DNA from: Pseudogymnoascus destructans | Lineage: Eukaryota; Ascomycota; Leotiomycetes; Thelebolales; Thelebolaceae | Assembly (NCBI RefSeq): GCF_001641265.1 | Contig: NW_020167521.1 | Span: 1,240,001 to 1,304,000 of the forward strand | DNA: 64,000 bases | Reading direction: 5' to 3' | Shown: piece by piece, positions 10,667 to 20,767 of the stretch | How positions within the stretch are numbered: position 1 is the first letter of the stretch | Layout: every line of letters starts with the position of its first letter | Translations under genes and position numbers: made by a program | The notes under the pieces: model-generated | What the model saw: only the letters and a program-made list of their open reading frames with translations | Database searches by the model: none | Told to the model about the DNA's origin: nothing

Positions 10667-11463
10667 TGTCATACTGACATTCGTTGCACTCAGTTTGCTA
10701 TCAAACTCAAGAGAAAACTTGGAAATCTCCTCCTCAAACCTACAAGTCACTATACATATTTTGGCTTATCACACCAACAACAAGAGCAATACTACTCAAC
10801 GATTGCTACAACCATCTATGATTCATTACACGTCATCGCTCCTTAGTTACTGGGCCGATATTACCACATAGCATATCTCTACAACCCTCTATGATTCATT
10901 ACATGACATCACTCATACTACCACATGACATATCTCTACCAACTAGAGGCCTAGGAGCATGAACGATAGCTCTAAAAGCTCCTATGAACCTCTATGATTC
11001 ATTACACGTCATCGCTCTTTAGTTACCCACAAGATTGGTTAAGTTATGACATAATTTGTCTATGACATAATTTGTCTATGACATAATTTGTCTATAGGGG
11101 TACTCTGACCTTGGACCTCCTTTTACTTCCTATAGGCTACCAACCTAAGAGATGGTTCTATGGGATTCTCTTACGTCGACTACAGTTACCAAGCCTGGTA
11201 AGTCATGGAAAGTCTTGGAAAATGAGAGAACTACATTCCTTTAGCATAAATAGGATTGCCCTTTCCTTAAGAAAGGGCAAGCAGACAATACAGTAAATCA
11301 ACTATCACATACTTCCACGTCTTTTCCAAGCTTCCAAGCATTCATCTTGTTACTCCTTGTTTCTGAAAAGTCAGTGAGGTGTTAACCTCTGACTTACACC
11401 TGATTGCTGCGTTGTGGAATAGTCTAAGCTACAACCCTTTGGCTCTGTTTCCTAAGACAGTAT
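10667..11463 (+). mobile_element. L2 LTR, 3' truncated at the gypsy element
   Basis: It begins TGTCATACTGACATTC and follows the other L2 copies to CCTAAGACAG, then ends at the 5' LTR of the full gypsy element. A 21-base block containing GACATAATTTG is repeated three times near 11048-11092, against one or two in other copies. The missing 3' end is not found on the other side of the gypsy element. Confidence 0.85.
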
Positions 11464-11938
11464 TGTTACGACGGAACAAGAAGGCTGGCCAACTACAGGA
11501 CAGGAAGAAGGGAGGTCGCATGAGACCGGCCCTGGTACCTGGAGGGGCAGCGGGGAATAGTAGTTCCGAAAGTATCACGTGACGGACTCGCAGGATGATG
11601 AGAAGAGTCCTAAGAGTCCAGGACTCCGAGGACTCGAGTGAGTTCCCAGGAGTCCACTAGGCACGTGATGGACTCGCAGGATGATGAGAAGAGTCCTAAG
11701 AGTCCAGGACTCCGAGGACTCGAGTGAGTTCCCAAGAGTCCACTAGGCACGACGCCACTATATAAGTAGATAGTATTTCCTTAGATAGGAGCTTCGTGCT
11801 CAACTCAATACAGTATTTGTTATATACTAGTAACGTGTTACTTGAAGCCTTTGTGTCTGATCCCCTGCCTCCTCTGATAAGTAAACCTTTACGCAAGAGA
11901 ACCTCTGTGTCTTCTATCGTTTAGAAGTCAGCGTTACA
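11464..11938 (+). repeat. 5' LTR of the gypsy element (L1)
   Basis: 475 bp from TGTTACG to GTTACA. The U3 half carries two 86-bp units rich in GGACTC and its complement; the downstream half contains a TATATAAGTAGATAG stretch that may be the TATA region, then a block shared by every L1 relative. Confidence 0.95.
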
Positions 11939-11984
11939 CTTTGAGCACCACTTCTACGAGGTACCGGCTTACACACAAAGCAAC

Positions 11985-13847
11985 ATGTCTGTCGTCAGTT
12001 CGAAGGGGAAAACCCCCACCACGCCAACTTCGTCTCAGAGGTCTAAGCCTGAGAATGAAGAGATGCCCGATGCACCCACCGTCAACGAACTCAAGGAAAC
12101 TCTACGCGTCAAGTTGCCCGACACTTACTCCGGCAACCGAAAGGAACTTGAGGTGTTTTTGCTACAGGTCGAACTGTACCAGCACTTCAATGATGAGAAG
12201 TTTCCCACCCAGGAGAGCTATGCCCTGTGGACTGCGTCCTACCTTAGGGGGGAAGCCCTGCGATGGATCGAACCATTCCTCAAGGACTATTTCAAATATG
12301 AAAGTACCAATGGAAGCATGACAACTACGCAGACTATGTTTGGCAGCTGGAAAGGATTCTGTAAGGAAATCCGACGCATGTTCGGAGACATCGATGAGAT
12401 TAAGACCGCGGAAGACCATCTGTTTGCACTTAAGCAGACTGGCAGCGCCCTCACGTACTCCACAGAATTCCAGAGATACGGCAATCAGACAGGATGGGAC
12501 GCCAGCGCACTCATCAGCCACTACCGACGTGGGCTGAAGAGCCATATACGTATGGAACTTGCCCGTTTGGAACAACAACCAACGGACATGGTAGCGCTAA
12601 TCGAACATACGGTCCGAATCGACAATCGACTATACGAATTCCAGAAGGAACGTCGGACCTATGACAAGCCCAAGAAAAGTTACCCCTACCGGGGAAACGA
12701 GGGCAGACGACGGGATCAACACCCGCGAGACAACCGTTGGTCGGACCCAATGGAACTCGATGCCACGTTCAAACCTGGACGACCCCGTGACCCTAAGAAA
12801 GACAGACAATTCAAGGAACGACTCTGTTTTAACTGCGACAAGCCAGGCCACATGGCCCGAGACTGCAGACAGCCAAAGAAAGGGAACGGCGGACGCAAAG
12901 TCGGCAAACAACTCAATGCCACCTGGACAGGACAGTTGAACGCAACGTTTGTGAGCAAACAGGACTGGGGAATAAACGGCGAAAGCACCCCAGAAGACGA
13001 GAGCTCAGATGAAGGGTCGGAGGCGGAATCGTTCACCGTCTCGGAACAGGAGACCTTCGATGAACTCGCACCTACGGAACCAATGAGTCCACGGTGCAAG
13101 AACGTAGTAAGACGCATGGCAAAACACGCCCACGCGAAGATTAGGGCCGAACGAGACAAGCCCAATGGCCAGAGGAAAATCCCCATGCTTAAAGACCTCT
13201 ACGGGAACCTGTTACAGGAACTTCCGTTAAAGTGCAAGGTGGACGACTGCAAGGATGACCTCTGGAGATACTACGACCAACTAACGAATACCCGCAGGCT
13301 GCTTGGCACATCCCAAGACGTAGCTAAGTTGGAAGCCCAAGAAGCGGAAGAACTGAAGAAGGATGTCGAGCATATGGCTAAACTGAAGTATATGAAAAGC
13401 GTCAAACTTTACTACCAGGACCGCAGGAGAGCCCTGAAGAAGTACGACGAGAAAGCCAGAGATATGCTCCGACGGGAAAATGCGAGACCCACTCCACGCA
13501 TCGAAAGGAGAGCCATGGAGCAACTAGACACGTTCTCCACGCCTCCGAGGGAAGATAGTGCATGGGTGAGAGGACAGCGGGAACTATCAACGACAGACGC
13601 AACAGAGACTGATCATCCCTGGCACGCGTATGTCTACTGGGAGTATTGCAGCGAAGATGACTGCAAGCTCCACTGGAAAAAGAAACACCAGAATCAGTTG
13701 TTTCCCCGATCCTCGCCCAGGATACACTTCAGAGACGCAGAGCAAGTTCACGCCCTCAGGCGAAGCCAGTCTGAAGGGGACTTGCCTATCAAAAGCGAAC
13801 AGGTATACGAGAAATACCCACATCTGCTAGATGAAGCAGAAGAGTGA
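11985..13847 (+). CDS. Gag polyprotein of the gypsy retrotransposon
   Basis: 620 residues from the first ATG, 46 bp after the 5' LTR. Residues roughly 60-230 match the retrotransposon Gag (capsid-like) region of fungal chromoviruses: a LEVFLLQVELY block, a W-rich ALRWIEPFLKDY segment, and RRGLKSHIRMEL. A CCHC zinc knuckle (CFNCDKPGHMARDC) at 281-294 is the nucleocapsid motif that binds the element RNA. The acidic and Lys/Glu-rich C-terminal third (300-620) is probably disordered and coiled-coil; it contains CSEDDC followed by H residues near 550, which could be another metal site but is unassigned. It forms cytoplasmic particles by family analogy. Confidence 0.92.
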   Translation: MSVVSSKGKTPTTPTSSQRSKPENEEMPDAPTVNELKETLRVKLPDTYSGNRKELEVFLLQVELYQHFNDEKFPTQESYALWTASYLRGEALRWIEPFLKDYFKYESTNGSMTTTQTMFGSWKGFCKEIRRMFGDIDEIKTAEDHLFALKQTGSALTYSTEFQRYGNQTGWDASALISHYRRGLKSHIRMELARLEQQPTDMVALIEHTVRIDNRLYEFQKERRTYDKPKKSYPYRGNEGRRRDQHPRDNRWSDPMELDATFKPGRPRDPKKDRQFKERLCFNCDKPGHMARDCRQPKKGNGGRKVGKQLNATWTGQLNATFVSKQDWGINGESTPEDESSDEGSEAESFTVSEQETFDELAPTEPMSPRCKNVVRRMAKHAHAKIRAERDKPNGQRKIPMLKDLYGNLLQELPLKCKVDDCKDDLWRYYDQLTNTRRLLGTSQDVAKLEAQEAEELKKDVEHMAKLKYMKSVKLYYQDRRRALKKYDEKARDMLRRENARPTPRIERRAMEQLDTFSTPPREDSAWVRGQRELSTTDATETDHPWHAYVYWEYCSEDDCKLHWKKKHQNQLFPRSSPRIHFRDAEQVHALRRSQSEGDLPIKSEQVYEKYPHLLDEAEE

Positions 13848-13954
13848 GGGAAACGATCTCCCCAAGGACCACCATTGGAAGCGGATGAATACTATCCTTC
13901 CTCGGACGAGTCAAAAAACTAGGAGTCCTCGACGGTAGGCCACCGGCGAGCGAC

Positions 13955-16900
13955 ATGAAGAGGCCTAGTACAGACCAGCTATGCGCCACGACGGGCAGCA
14001 TGCAACTATATGTGGTCGCTAAGATACAACAGCGACACCTCCGAGCAATGATTGACTCAGGAGCGACGGGCAACTTTATGACAAAGAAAGTAGCAGACAC
14101 GCAAGGTTTCAAGACGCAATTGAAAACCGAACCATACCCGTTAATGGTCGTAGATGGAGAGCCCATCTCGACTAATGAAGGAATGGTGACCCACGAAACG
14201 GTCCCATTGGAAATGGTCATGCTACACGGGCACAAGGAAACGATTCAGTTTGACATCGTGCACATGGACAACCATGCGTGCATCCTTGGTATGCCATGGC
14301 TCAAGAAACACAACCCCCAGATCGACTGGTGGAACGAGAAAGTTGTGATGAGCCAGTGCGCGTGTGAACAACGGACGGACACGCGACAACGGGAGAAACC
14401 CTCCCAGGGCCGGAAGGAGTTATGTGCAACCTCCGAGCTCGATGACCTAGCCCAGGCATCCTCACCGACGAGTATACCGGTGGAGTACAAGGAATACGAG
14501 CAATTATTCCAGGAAGGCCCTAAGAATGAGGCGCTTCCTAAGCACCAACCATGGGATCACGAGATACCTTTGGAGAAAGACAAGAGTCCACCGTTCGGAC
14601 CAATATATCAGCTATCGGAAAAGGAGCTGAAGGTACTTAAGGAGTACATTGATGATAACCTAGCGAAAGGATTCATCAGACCATCCACATCACCAGCAGG
14701 AAGTCCGGTGCTTTTCGTACCAAAGAAAGACGGCTCCCTATGGTTATGTGTGGACTATCGAGCGTTGAACAACATCACAATCAAGGACAGGTATGCCCTG
14801 CCGTTAATCAACGAACTACACAATAGATTTCAAGGAGCAAAGATCTTCAGTAAGCTAGATCTGCGAGGAGCATACAACCTGATCCGAATCAAGGCTGGGG
14901 AAGAGTGGAAAACAGCATTCCGCACCCGCTATGGCCTATTCGAGTATCAAGTCATGCCCTTTGGGCTAACAAACGCACCCGCATCTATGCAACGACTGAT
15001 GAATGATGCTTTGCACGAATACTTAGACATCTTTACCATTGTCTACCTAGACGATGTCCTGGTGTATTCAGCAACCAAGGAGGAGCATGTCAAGCATGTC
15101 AAACTCGTCCTGAAGAAACTAAAGGAGTACAGCTTACTCCTCAAACCAGAGAAGTGCGAGTTCCATAAAAACCAAGTCGAATTCTTGGGTTACATTATTG
15201 GAACGCATGGCATCAAGATGGACCAAGCAAAAGTAACGGCAGTGTTGGAATGGCCAACACCGACCACGGTCAAGGAAGTGCAAGCCTTCCTAGGCTTCGC
15301 CAACTTCTACCGAAGATTCATCTCGGGATATTCCAAGGTAGCTCAACCACTCACGGAGCTTACCAGAAAGGATCTCGAATTCAAATGGACGGACAAGGCA
15401 GAGGCTGCTTTCCAGGAACTTAAGACGAAGTTCACGGAAGCACCTATCCTTGCTACATTTGACCCTGCAAAGAAGATCATCCTCGAAACGGACTCTTCTG
15501 ACTTCGCAATTGGAGCATGTCTGAATCAACCAGACGAGAACGGTAAGTTCAAACCAATCGCGTACTACTCTAGGAAACTGTCACCCGTGGAACTCAATTA
15601 CGACATCCATGACAAGGAGCTACTGGCTATTGTCGTTGCCTTTGAGCAGTGGCGAGTATATCTTGAGGGACCCACCTACCCTGTGCAGGTATGGACGGAT
15701 CACAAGAACCTCATATACTTCACCACGACCAAGGTTTTAAACCGCAGACAAGTCCGCTGGGCAGAAACCCTCGCAGCCTACAACTTCACGATAACCTATC
15801 GCAAGGGCTCCGAGAATGCAAGAGCAGACGCTCTCAGCAGACGGACCGACTACGCCGGCCCAAAGGAAGAAAGACCTAGAGCAATTCTGAAGAAAACAGA
15901 TGCAGGAATACAGTACAACGAGTTACTAGCGACGATCTCAGTCATCGAAGATACAGAACTCGAGGAAAGACTCAAGAAAGCTTACGCAACAGACGAATGC
16001 GCCAAGCGAGTCTTGTCCAAAGTCGAAGGCGACTTCACCATCGACGAACAAGGATTGATTCGATACAAAGGGTTAGTGTATGTCCCAAGTCAAATGAGAC
16101 GCCCGCTGGTGCAAGAACAACACTCGTTACCAGCACACGGTCATCAGGGAGTAACACGAACCTTCGAACGAATCACCCGACACTACTACTTCCCAGGTAT
16201 GAGGAAGCAGGTAGAGACAGTGGTAAGAGAGTGCGACATTTGCAGCAAGTCAAAATCCAATAGGCACCTGCCATACGGACAACTCAAGTCGACACCAGTA
16301 CCAAAAGGAGCGTGGAAATCAATAGCTTTGGACTTCATCGTCAAGCTTCCACCCTCCAAGGACCCGTTAACAGGAATAGAATATGACTCTATCCTCGTCA
16401 TCACGGAAAGACTCACGAAATATGGGAAGTTTATACCATATCTAGAAGCTAGCGACGCCGAGGCGCTCGCATATACCTTCATTCGAGTCATATTAGCCGA
16501 TCATGGGATGCCAGAAGAAATCATCTCAGATAGAGACAAGCTCTTTACTTCGAAATTCTGGAAATCATTGATGGCGCTACTGGGAACAAATCATAAGCTG
16601 TCAACAGCTTTTCATCCCCAGACAGACGGCCAAACAGAAAGATTAAATCAGACCCTTGAACAGTACCTGCGAAGCTATGTCAATCATCAACAGGATAACT
16701 GGGTTCAGATCTTACCCATCGCACAGTTTGCATATAACAGCGCGATGACAGAAGCAACGAAAGTCTCACCGTTCTTTGCCAATTATGGCTACCAGCCAGA
16801 AGCATATAGGCAACCAAGACCGGATGAATCACGAGCTGAACAAGCCCTGATCGTGGTGGAACAACTGAGATCGTTCCACGAACAACTTGCGACGGACATC

Positions 16901-17452
16901 CAATTCTTAAATGAACGATCCGCCGCATACGCAAACAAGAAGCGCAGTATGGAACCTGCCTTCAAGGAGGGGGATAAAGTATACCTACTCCGGAAACATA
17001 TCAAAACGAAACGACCAAGCACAAAGTTGGACTTCAAGAAATTGGGACCATTCAAAATATTGAACAAAGTCAGCTCAGTTAATTACAGACTGCAGCTACC
17101 CAGGAAGTCTAGACTACACCCGGTATTTCATGTCTCACTACTGGAACCAGCAAGAGGAAATACCCCAGTTGCGACCGACACCGAACTCCAACCCGAGAAT
17201 GAGATAATCGAATATGAGGTCGAAGCGATCCTAGACAGAAGGTTAGTAGGACGTCGAGAAGAGTTTTTGATAAAATGGGAAAATTACGAACCTACGGATA
17301 ATTCGTGGGAACCAACAAGGAACATCAGCAAAGAACTGCTGGAGGAATATCGACGCCGCCATCCGCCAGCCATTGATCCCAAGATGCAGGGGAGTAGGCC
17401 AGTGGATCGGAGGAAGCGGAGGTCCCGGTCACAGACGAGGAGGCAGCGCTAA
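13955..17452 (+). CDS. Pol polyprotein: protease, RT, RNase H, integrase, chromodomain
   Basis: 1165 residues. An aspartic protease motif (IDSGATG, catalytic D34) is followed by reverse transcriptase with FSKLDLRGAY, MPFGLTNAP and the catalytic YLDDV at 364-368. RNase H follows (ETDSSDFAIGA; ELLAIVVAF). The integrase has an HHCC zinc region starting HGHQG at 728, the catalytic Asp in LDFIVKLP near 793, ISDRDKLF, and the Glu in DGQTERLNQTLEQY. A chromodomain near 1085-1135 (YEVEAILDRR, FLIKWENY, NSWEP) probably targets insertion to modified chromatin. One RT position reads GSLWLCVDYR where this family normally has Arg. The frame is separated from gag by 107 bp with a stop at 13886-13888, so simple frameshifting from gag cannot make it. 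Confidence 0.95.
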   Translation: MKRPSTDQLCATTGSMQLYVVAKIQQRHLRAMIDSGATGNFMTKKVADTQGFKTQLKTEPYPLMVVDGEPISTNEGMVTHETVPLEMVMLHGHKETIQFDIVHMDNHACILGMPWLKKHNPQIDWWNEKVVMSQCACEQRTDTRQREKPSQGRKELCATSELDDLAQASSPTSIPVEYKEYEQLFQEGPKNEALPKHQPWDHEIPLEKDKSPPFGPIYQLSEKELKVLKEYIDDNLAKGFIRPSTSPAGSPVLFVPKKDGSLWLCVDYRALNNITIKDRYALPLINELHNRFQGAKIFSKLDLRGAYNLIRIKAGEEWKTAFRTRYGLFEYQVMPFGLTNAPASMQRLMNDALHEYLDIFTIVYLDDVLVYSATKEEHVKHVKLVLKKLKEYSLLLKPEKCEFHKNQVEFLGYIIGTHGIKMDQAKVTAVLEWPTPTTVKEVQAFLGFANFYRRFISGYSKVAQPLTELTRKDLEFKWTDKAEAAFQELKTKFTEAPILATFDPAKKIILETDSSDFAIGACLNQPDENGKFKPIAYYSRKLSPVELNYDIHDKELLAIVVAFEQWRVYLEGPTYPVQVWTDHKNLIYFTTTKVLNRRQVRWAETLAAYNFTITYRKGSENARADALSRRTDYAGPKEERPRAILKKTDAGIQYNELLATISVIEDTELEERLKKAYATDECAKRVLSKVEGDFTIDEQGLIRYKGLVYVPSQMRRPLVQEQHSLPAHGHQGVTRTFERITRHYYFPGMRKQVETVVRECDICSKSKSNRHLPYGQLKSTPVPKGAWKSIALDFIVKLPPSKDPLTGIEYDSILVITERLTKYGKFIPYLEASDAEALAYTFIRVILADHGMPEEIISDRDKLFTSKFWKSLMALLGTNHKLSTAFHPQTDGQTERLNQTLEQYLRSYVNHQQDNWVQILPIAQFAYNSAMTEATKVSPFFANYGYQPEAYRQPRPDESRAEQALIVVEQLRSFHEQLATDIQFLNERSAAYANKKRSMEPAFKEGDKVYLLRKHIKTKRPSTKLDFKKLGPFKILNKVSSVNYRLQLPRKSRLHPVFHVSLLEPARGNTPVATDTELQPENEIIEYEVEAILDRRLVGRREEFLIKWENYEPTDNSWEPTRNISKELLEEYRRRHPPAIDPKMQGSRPVDRRKRRSRSQTRRQR

Positions 17453-17939
17453 CTGCCTGTTCCTCGGCCTCAACAGCGTCACGCTTCTCAGCAGCCACAC
17501 GTTCGGCCTCCTCTGCCGCATCAAGCTCGTCGAGGGTTTTCAAACCTCGCCGGAGCATATCTTTACCACGGGTTCGGATGAGGCGTTTCTGCTTCCGCAG
17601 ACGAAGTAACTTCGAAAGGGTTTCTTCCTCTTCGCGATCCAGGCGATCCTCCTCCCGTTCGAGCTTCACCCAGTCGGGATGCTCAGGACCCATACAGTCA
17701 CATTTTTCTTTTAAGTTGCGACGAACGCACTCGGCGCACCGCCGTGAATCATTTGGAGACGACACACAAGTAACGTTTCGCCTCACGCAGTTCGAGCAAG
17801 AATCCATTTCGGGTAGTTCGTATCCGTGGTTCTTTATTCGACGGACAAGATCGTTGCGTTCCTGGAGTTTGCGGGCAGTGTCAGTAGGCATGTTGCATGT
17901 TGAAGGACTCGCTGAGGAGCAGCAGAGTCCCGGGGACAT
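17325..17939 (-). CDS. Antisense accessory ORF of the gypsy element, Cys-cluster plus coiled coil
   Basis: 204 codons on the strand opposite to gag-pol, filling the space between pol and the 3' LTR and overlapping the pol 3' end by 128 bp. A likelier start is the second Met at 17891 (188 residues). It encodes a Cys-rich segment (CSNCVRRNVTC, then RRCAECVRRNLKEKCDC) resembling a fungal zinc-cluster pattern, followed by a charged heptad-like coiled coil (LEREEDRLDREEEETLSKL, LRLRKQKRLIR, MLRRGLKTLDEL). I recall similar proteins of unknown function from other fungal gypsy elements, but cannot check that here. The open reading and good composition argue against chance. It may bind nucleic acid; this is inference. 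Confidence 0.7.
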   Translation of the reverse strand: MSPGLCCSSASPSTCNMPTDTARKLQERNDLVRRIKNHGYELPEMDSCSNCVRRNVTCVSSPNDSRRCAECVRRNLKEKCDCMGPEHPDWVKLEREEDRLDREEEETLSKLLRLRKQKRLIRTRGKDMLRRGLKTLDELDAAEEAERVAAEKRDAVEAEEQAVSAASSSVTGTSASSDPLAYSPASWDQWLADGGVDIPPAVLC

Positions 17940-17987
17940 GGACGTACTTATAGGATTCGAGACGAATGCCCAGGGGAAGGGAGCGAG

Positions 17988-18461
17988 TGTTACGACGGAA
18001 CAAGAAGGCTGGCCAACTACAGGACAGGAAGAAGGGAGGTCGCATGAGACCGGCCCTGGTACCTGGAGGGGCAGCGGGGAATAGTAGTTCCGAAAGTATC
18101 ACGTGACGGACTCGCAGGATGATGAGAAGAGTCCTAAGAGTCCAGGACTCCGAGGACTCGAGTGAGTTCCCAGGAGTCCACTAGGCACGTGATGGACTCG
18201 CAGGATGATGAGAAGAGTCCTAAGAGTCCAGGACTCCGAGGACTCGAGTGAGTTCCCAAGAGTCCACTAGGCACGACGCCACTATATAAGTAGATAGTAT
18301 TTCCTTAGATAGGAGCTTCGTGCTCAACTCAATACAGTATTTGTTATATACTAGTAACGTGTTACTTGAAGCCTTTGTGTCTGATCCCCTGCCTCCTCTG
18401 ATAAGTAAACCTTTACGCAAGAAACCTCTGTGTCTTCTATCGTTTAGAAGTCAGCGTTACA
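17988..18461 (+). repeat. 3' LTR of the gypsy element (L1)
   Basis: 474 bp, near-identical to the 5' LTR (GCAAGAAACC here against GCAAGAGAACC). It is preceded by the purine tract. Confidence 0.95.
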
Positions 18462-19101
18462 ATACTGCTATACTACTGTATTCACCTTACAATTACATGA
18501 CGTCTATCCAAGGGTGATTACTAACTTATATTCTAACTACAATAGGAATCTGGCTGGCTGTTAGCCTTGAACAGATAACTGTCTGATGCTGACAGTCTTA
18601 CTTCCTATTTAGGAAATAGTGGGGTTCATGGCGAGCAGGGTTTGTACAGGGTTTATACAGGGTTCCTGGTCAAATTTTCTACACTAACTACATACAGGAC
18701 TGTCGAATGAGGTGTCTAACACCTGCTGAATCGCTCTAATACGGTGCCTCATTTAACAGCCATGAAATATGTCGACGCGACCAGATTCAACGAGTAGCAT
18801 ATTGCAAAGTCGAATTTTATGGGACCTTCATCAGTGAATTTAGGCAGCAGAGTTAGCTCTATGTATAAAGTAATGTAACCCTGACAGTATATAAATTGAA
18901 CATACTCGCCTTCACGTCGACGTTCGCATAATCTTCAGCAAACAAAGGCTGGCCACACAGCCAATATAAAGCTCCAAGTTCATGCAGGCAGTTTATTGAC
19001 ATACGTAACACACATAGTGACACATCTAATCCTATCGTCAATAGGACTCTGCGATAATGACAACAAGTTCAGGTGTATCAGGGTCATGGTCACGGCCTGG
19101 C
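18462..19101. other. Unassigned repeat-derived spacer
   Basis: AT-rich sequence with a short direct repeat (TTTGTACAGGG / TTTATACAGGG near 18638-18665) and small inverted repeats; no gene or element is recognised. Confidence 0.4.
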
Positions 19102-20096
19102 TTATCATACTGACATTCGTTGCACTCAGTTTGCTATCAAACTCAAGAGCAAACTTAGAAATCTCCTCCTCAAAGCTACAAGTCACTATACATATTTTGG
19201 CTTGTCACACCAACTGTTATGATTATAGCTTACGGTTGTTACGGGTGCAGCCTTAGCCACCAAGGCTACAACCGCTAAGCGGACAACTGTATATTACAAG
19301 GAATAGCCTCACCTTCCTTCCTTCCTTCTTCTTCTTCTTCTCTCTTTAGATTCAATCTAGCTTATTATTCTCTGGACTGGCTTCTTGACCTCCGTGACCA
19401 TCGTAACACCAACAACAAGAGCAATACTACTCAACGATTGCTACAACCCTCTATGATTCATTACTCAACGATTGCTACAACCCTCTATGATTCATTACAC
19501 GTCATTGCTCCTTAGTTACTGGGCCGATATGACCACATAGCATATCTCTACAACCCTCTATGATTCATTACATGACATCACTCCTTAGTTACTGGGCTAA
19601 CATATCTCTATCAACTAGAGGCCTAGGAACATGAACGATAGCTCCAAAAGCTTCTACAACCCTCTATGATTCATTACACGTCATCGCTCCTTAGTTACCC
19701 ACAAGATTGGTTAAGTTATGACATAATTTGTCTATAGGGGTACTCTGACCTTAGACCTCCTTTCACTTCCTATAGGCTAGGATCCCAAGAGATGGTTCTA
19801 TGGGATTCTCTTACATTGACTACAGCTACCAAGCCTGGTTAGTCATGGAAAGTCTTGGAAAATAAGAGAACTACACTCCTTTAGCATAAATAGGATTGCC
19901 CTTTCCTGAAGAAAGGGCAAGCAGACAATACAGTAAATCGACTATCACATACTTCCACGTCTTTTCCAAGCTTCCAAGCATTGATCTTGTTACTCCTTGT
20001 TTCTGAAAAGTCAGTGAGGTGCTAACCTCTGACTTATCCCTGAATTCTCAGACTCAACATTTGTTACAACTTGTCTAAACCACTCCACTACATTAT
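19102..20096 (+). mobile_element. L2 LTR with a nested L4 LTR, 3' truncated
   Basis: It starts TTATCATACTGACATTC (one base changed from the usual TGTCATAC) and follows the L2 sequence to CCACTACAT near 20096, where it joins the unrecognised gene fragment. A 38-bp internal duplication (CAACGATTGCTACAACCC repeated) is private to this copy. The L4 LTR at 19215-19408 interrupts it. Confidence 0.8.
19215..19408 (+). mobile_element. L4 solo LTR (194 bp) with CCAAC target duplication
   Basis: The LTR runs from TGTTATGATTATAGC to CATCGTAACA and is flanked by CCAAC at 19210-19214 and 19409-19413. It contains a CTTCC/CTT microsatellite and TTTAGATTCAATCTAGC. The second copy is at 25289-25496. Confidence 0.92.
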
Positions 20097-20751
20097 TAAT
20101 ACATTAAAAATATTCATACCTATTTGCTTGTTTTTGAATAGATTCAGCGATATTTTGTTGCCATAGCTGATAATTTTCTTCCAATCGTCACCACAGAGCT
20201 TTGTGTGGTGCATTTCTTGTAACTGTGGGTGAAGATATTCACAATGTGTTATACCTGTGCAAATATAAGTTATCCTTTTACAATAAGCATTGTTAAGAAC
20301 ACTGCAGTGCGTTGGCTTTGGTGGCTGAAGTCGTTTATGGCAATATTGGACCTATAATGCATTAATAATGCATTAAGAACACATTACCAAAGAACACACA
20401 TTATTACACATAGCATCAACTGCTTCTGGTGTCATTGAGGAAGTATTGATGATATAGGCGACCCCATTTTCAGATGTTTCGGGGTATTCTGGTAAATCTG
20501 TTGTATAGTTTACCTTCATTACCCGGGTTGCTTTGTCGCTAACATCGCTTGAAATAACTGTGGTTGTTTCGATATTAATGCATTAGTAATGCATTAAGTA
20601 TATATTAGGCGGCTCTTACCTTCTCCTCCTCTTCTTCTTCAGTGACAAGTCGTTCTTCCCAATGTCTTTCATCCTCAAATTGAAGACTACTATCAATACT
20701 AACAGTATTAGACCATAGGTCTTGTTGAGGTAGTGAAATTATCTCATCCAT
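20097..20751 (-). pseudogene. 5' part of an unrecognised multi-exon gene, truncated
   Basis: On the minus strand an ATG at 20751 opens a 44-codon exon (to 20620, acidic, ending in a Glu run). A GT-AG intron spans 20619-20558, exon 2 runs 20557-20400, intron 2 spans 20399-20352 (48 bp), and exon 3 runs from 20351 to about 20120. Exon 3 encodes a Cys/His-rich stretch (QYCHKRLQPPKPTHCSV, YCKRITYICTGITHCEYLHP) that looks like a zinc-binding domain of a transposon or host protein that I cannot name. Exons 2 and 3 join in frame through GTGTGT...ATAG; exon 1 to 2 is off by one base, so either a frameshift or another start exists. A third intron begins near 20119 and is cut where the L2 copy ends. 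Both complete introns carry paired TAATGCATTA palindromes. Confidence 0.55.
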
Positions 20752-20767
20752 TGTGAATAATGCATTA
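20098..20767. repeat. Dispersed TAATGCATTA palindromes in introns and leader
   Basis: Perfect 10-bp palindromes occur at 20355-20364 and 20366-20375 (intron 2), at 20576-20585 and 20587-20596 (intron 1) and at 20758-20767 (just upstream of the ATG); a one-base variant TAATACATTA lies at 20098-20107 (partial intron 3). In each complete intron two copies are separated by one base, an 11-bp period. Confidence 0.9.

Larger units (their letters stand above)
11464..18461 (+). mobile_element. Full-length Ty3/gypsy retrotransposon (chromovirus type)
   Basis: The 7.0-kb element has 5' LTR 11464-11938, gag 11985-13847, pol 13955-17452, an antisense frame 17325-17939 and 3' LTR 17988-18461. A purine-rich tract (AGGGGAAGGGAGCGAG) precedes the 3' LTR. 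Both long frames are intact and the LTRs appear identical except for a GA/A-type indel near their ends, so the insertion is young and may be competent. The domain order protease-RT-RNaseH-integrase-chromodomain is that of chromoviruses. The flanks do not form a direct target duplication: AGTAT lies on the left and ATACT on the right. Confidence 0.95.

Noticed and set aside
9762..11296. Short open frames inside L2 LTR copies, repeated at several sites
   Set aside because: They recur only because the LTR recurs; each is short and interrupted in other copies.
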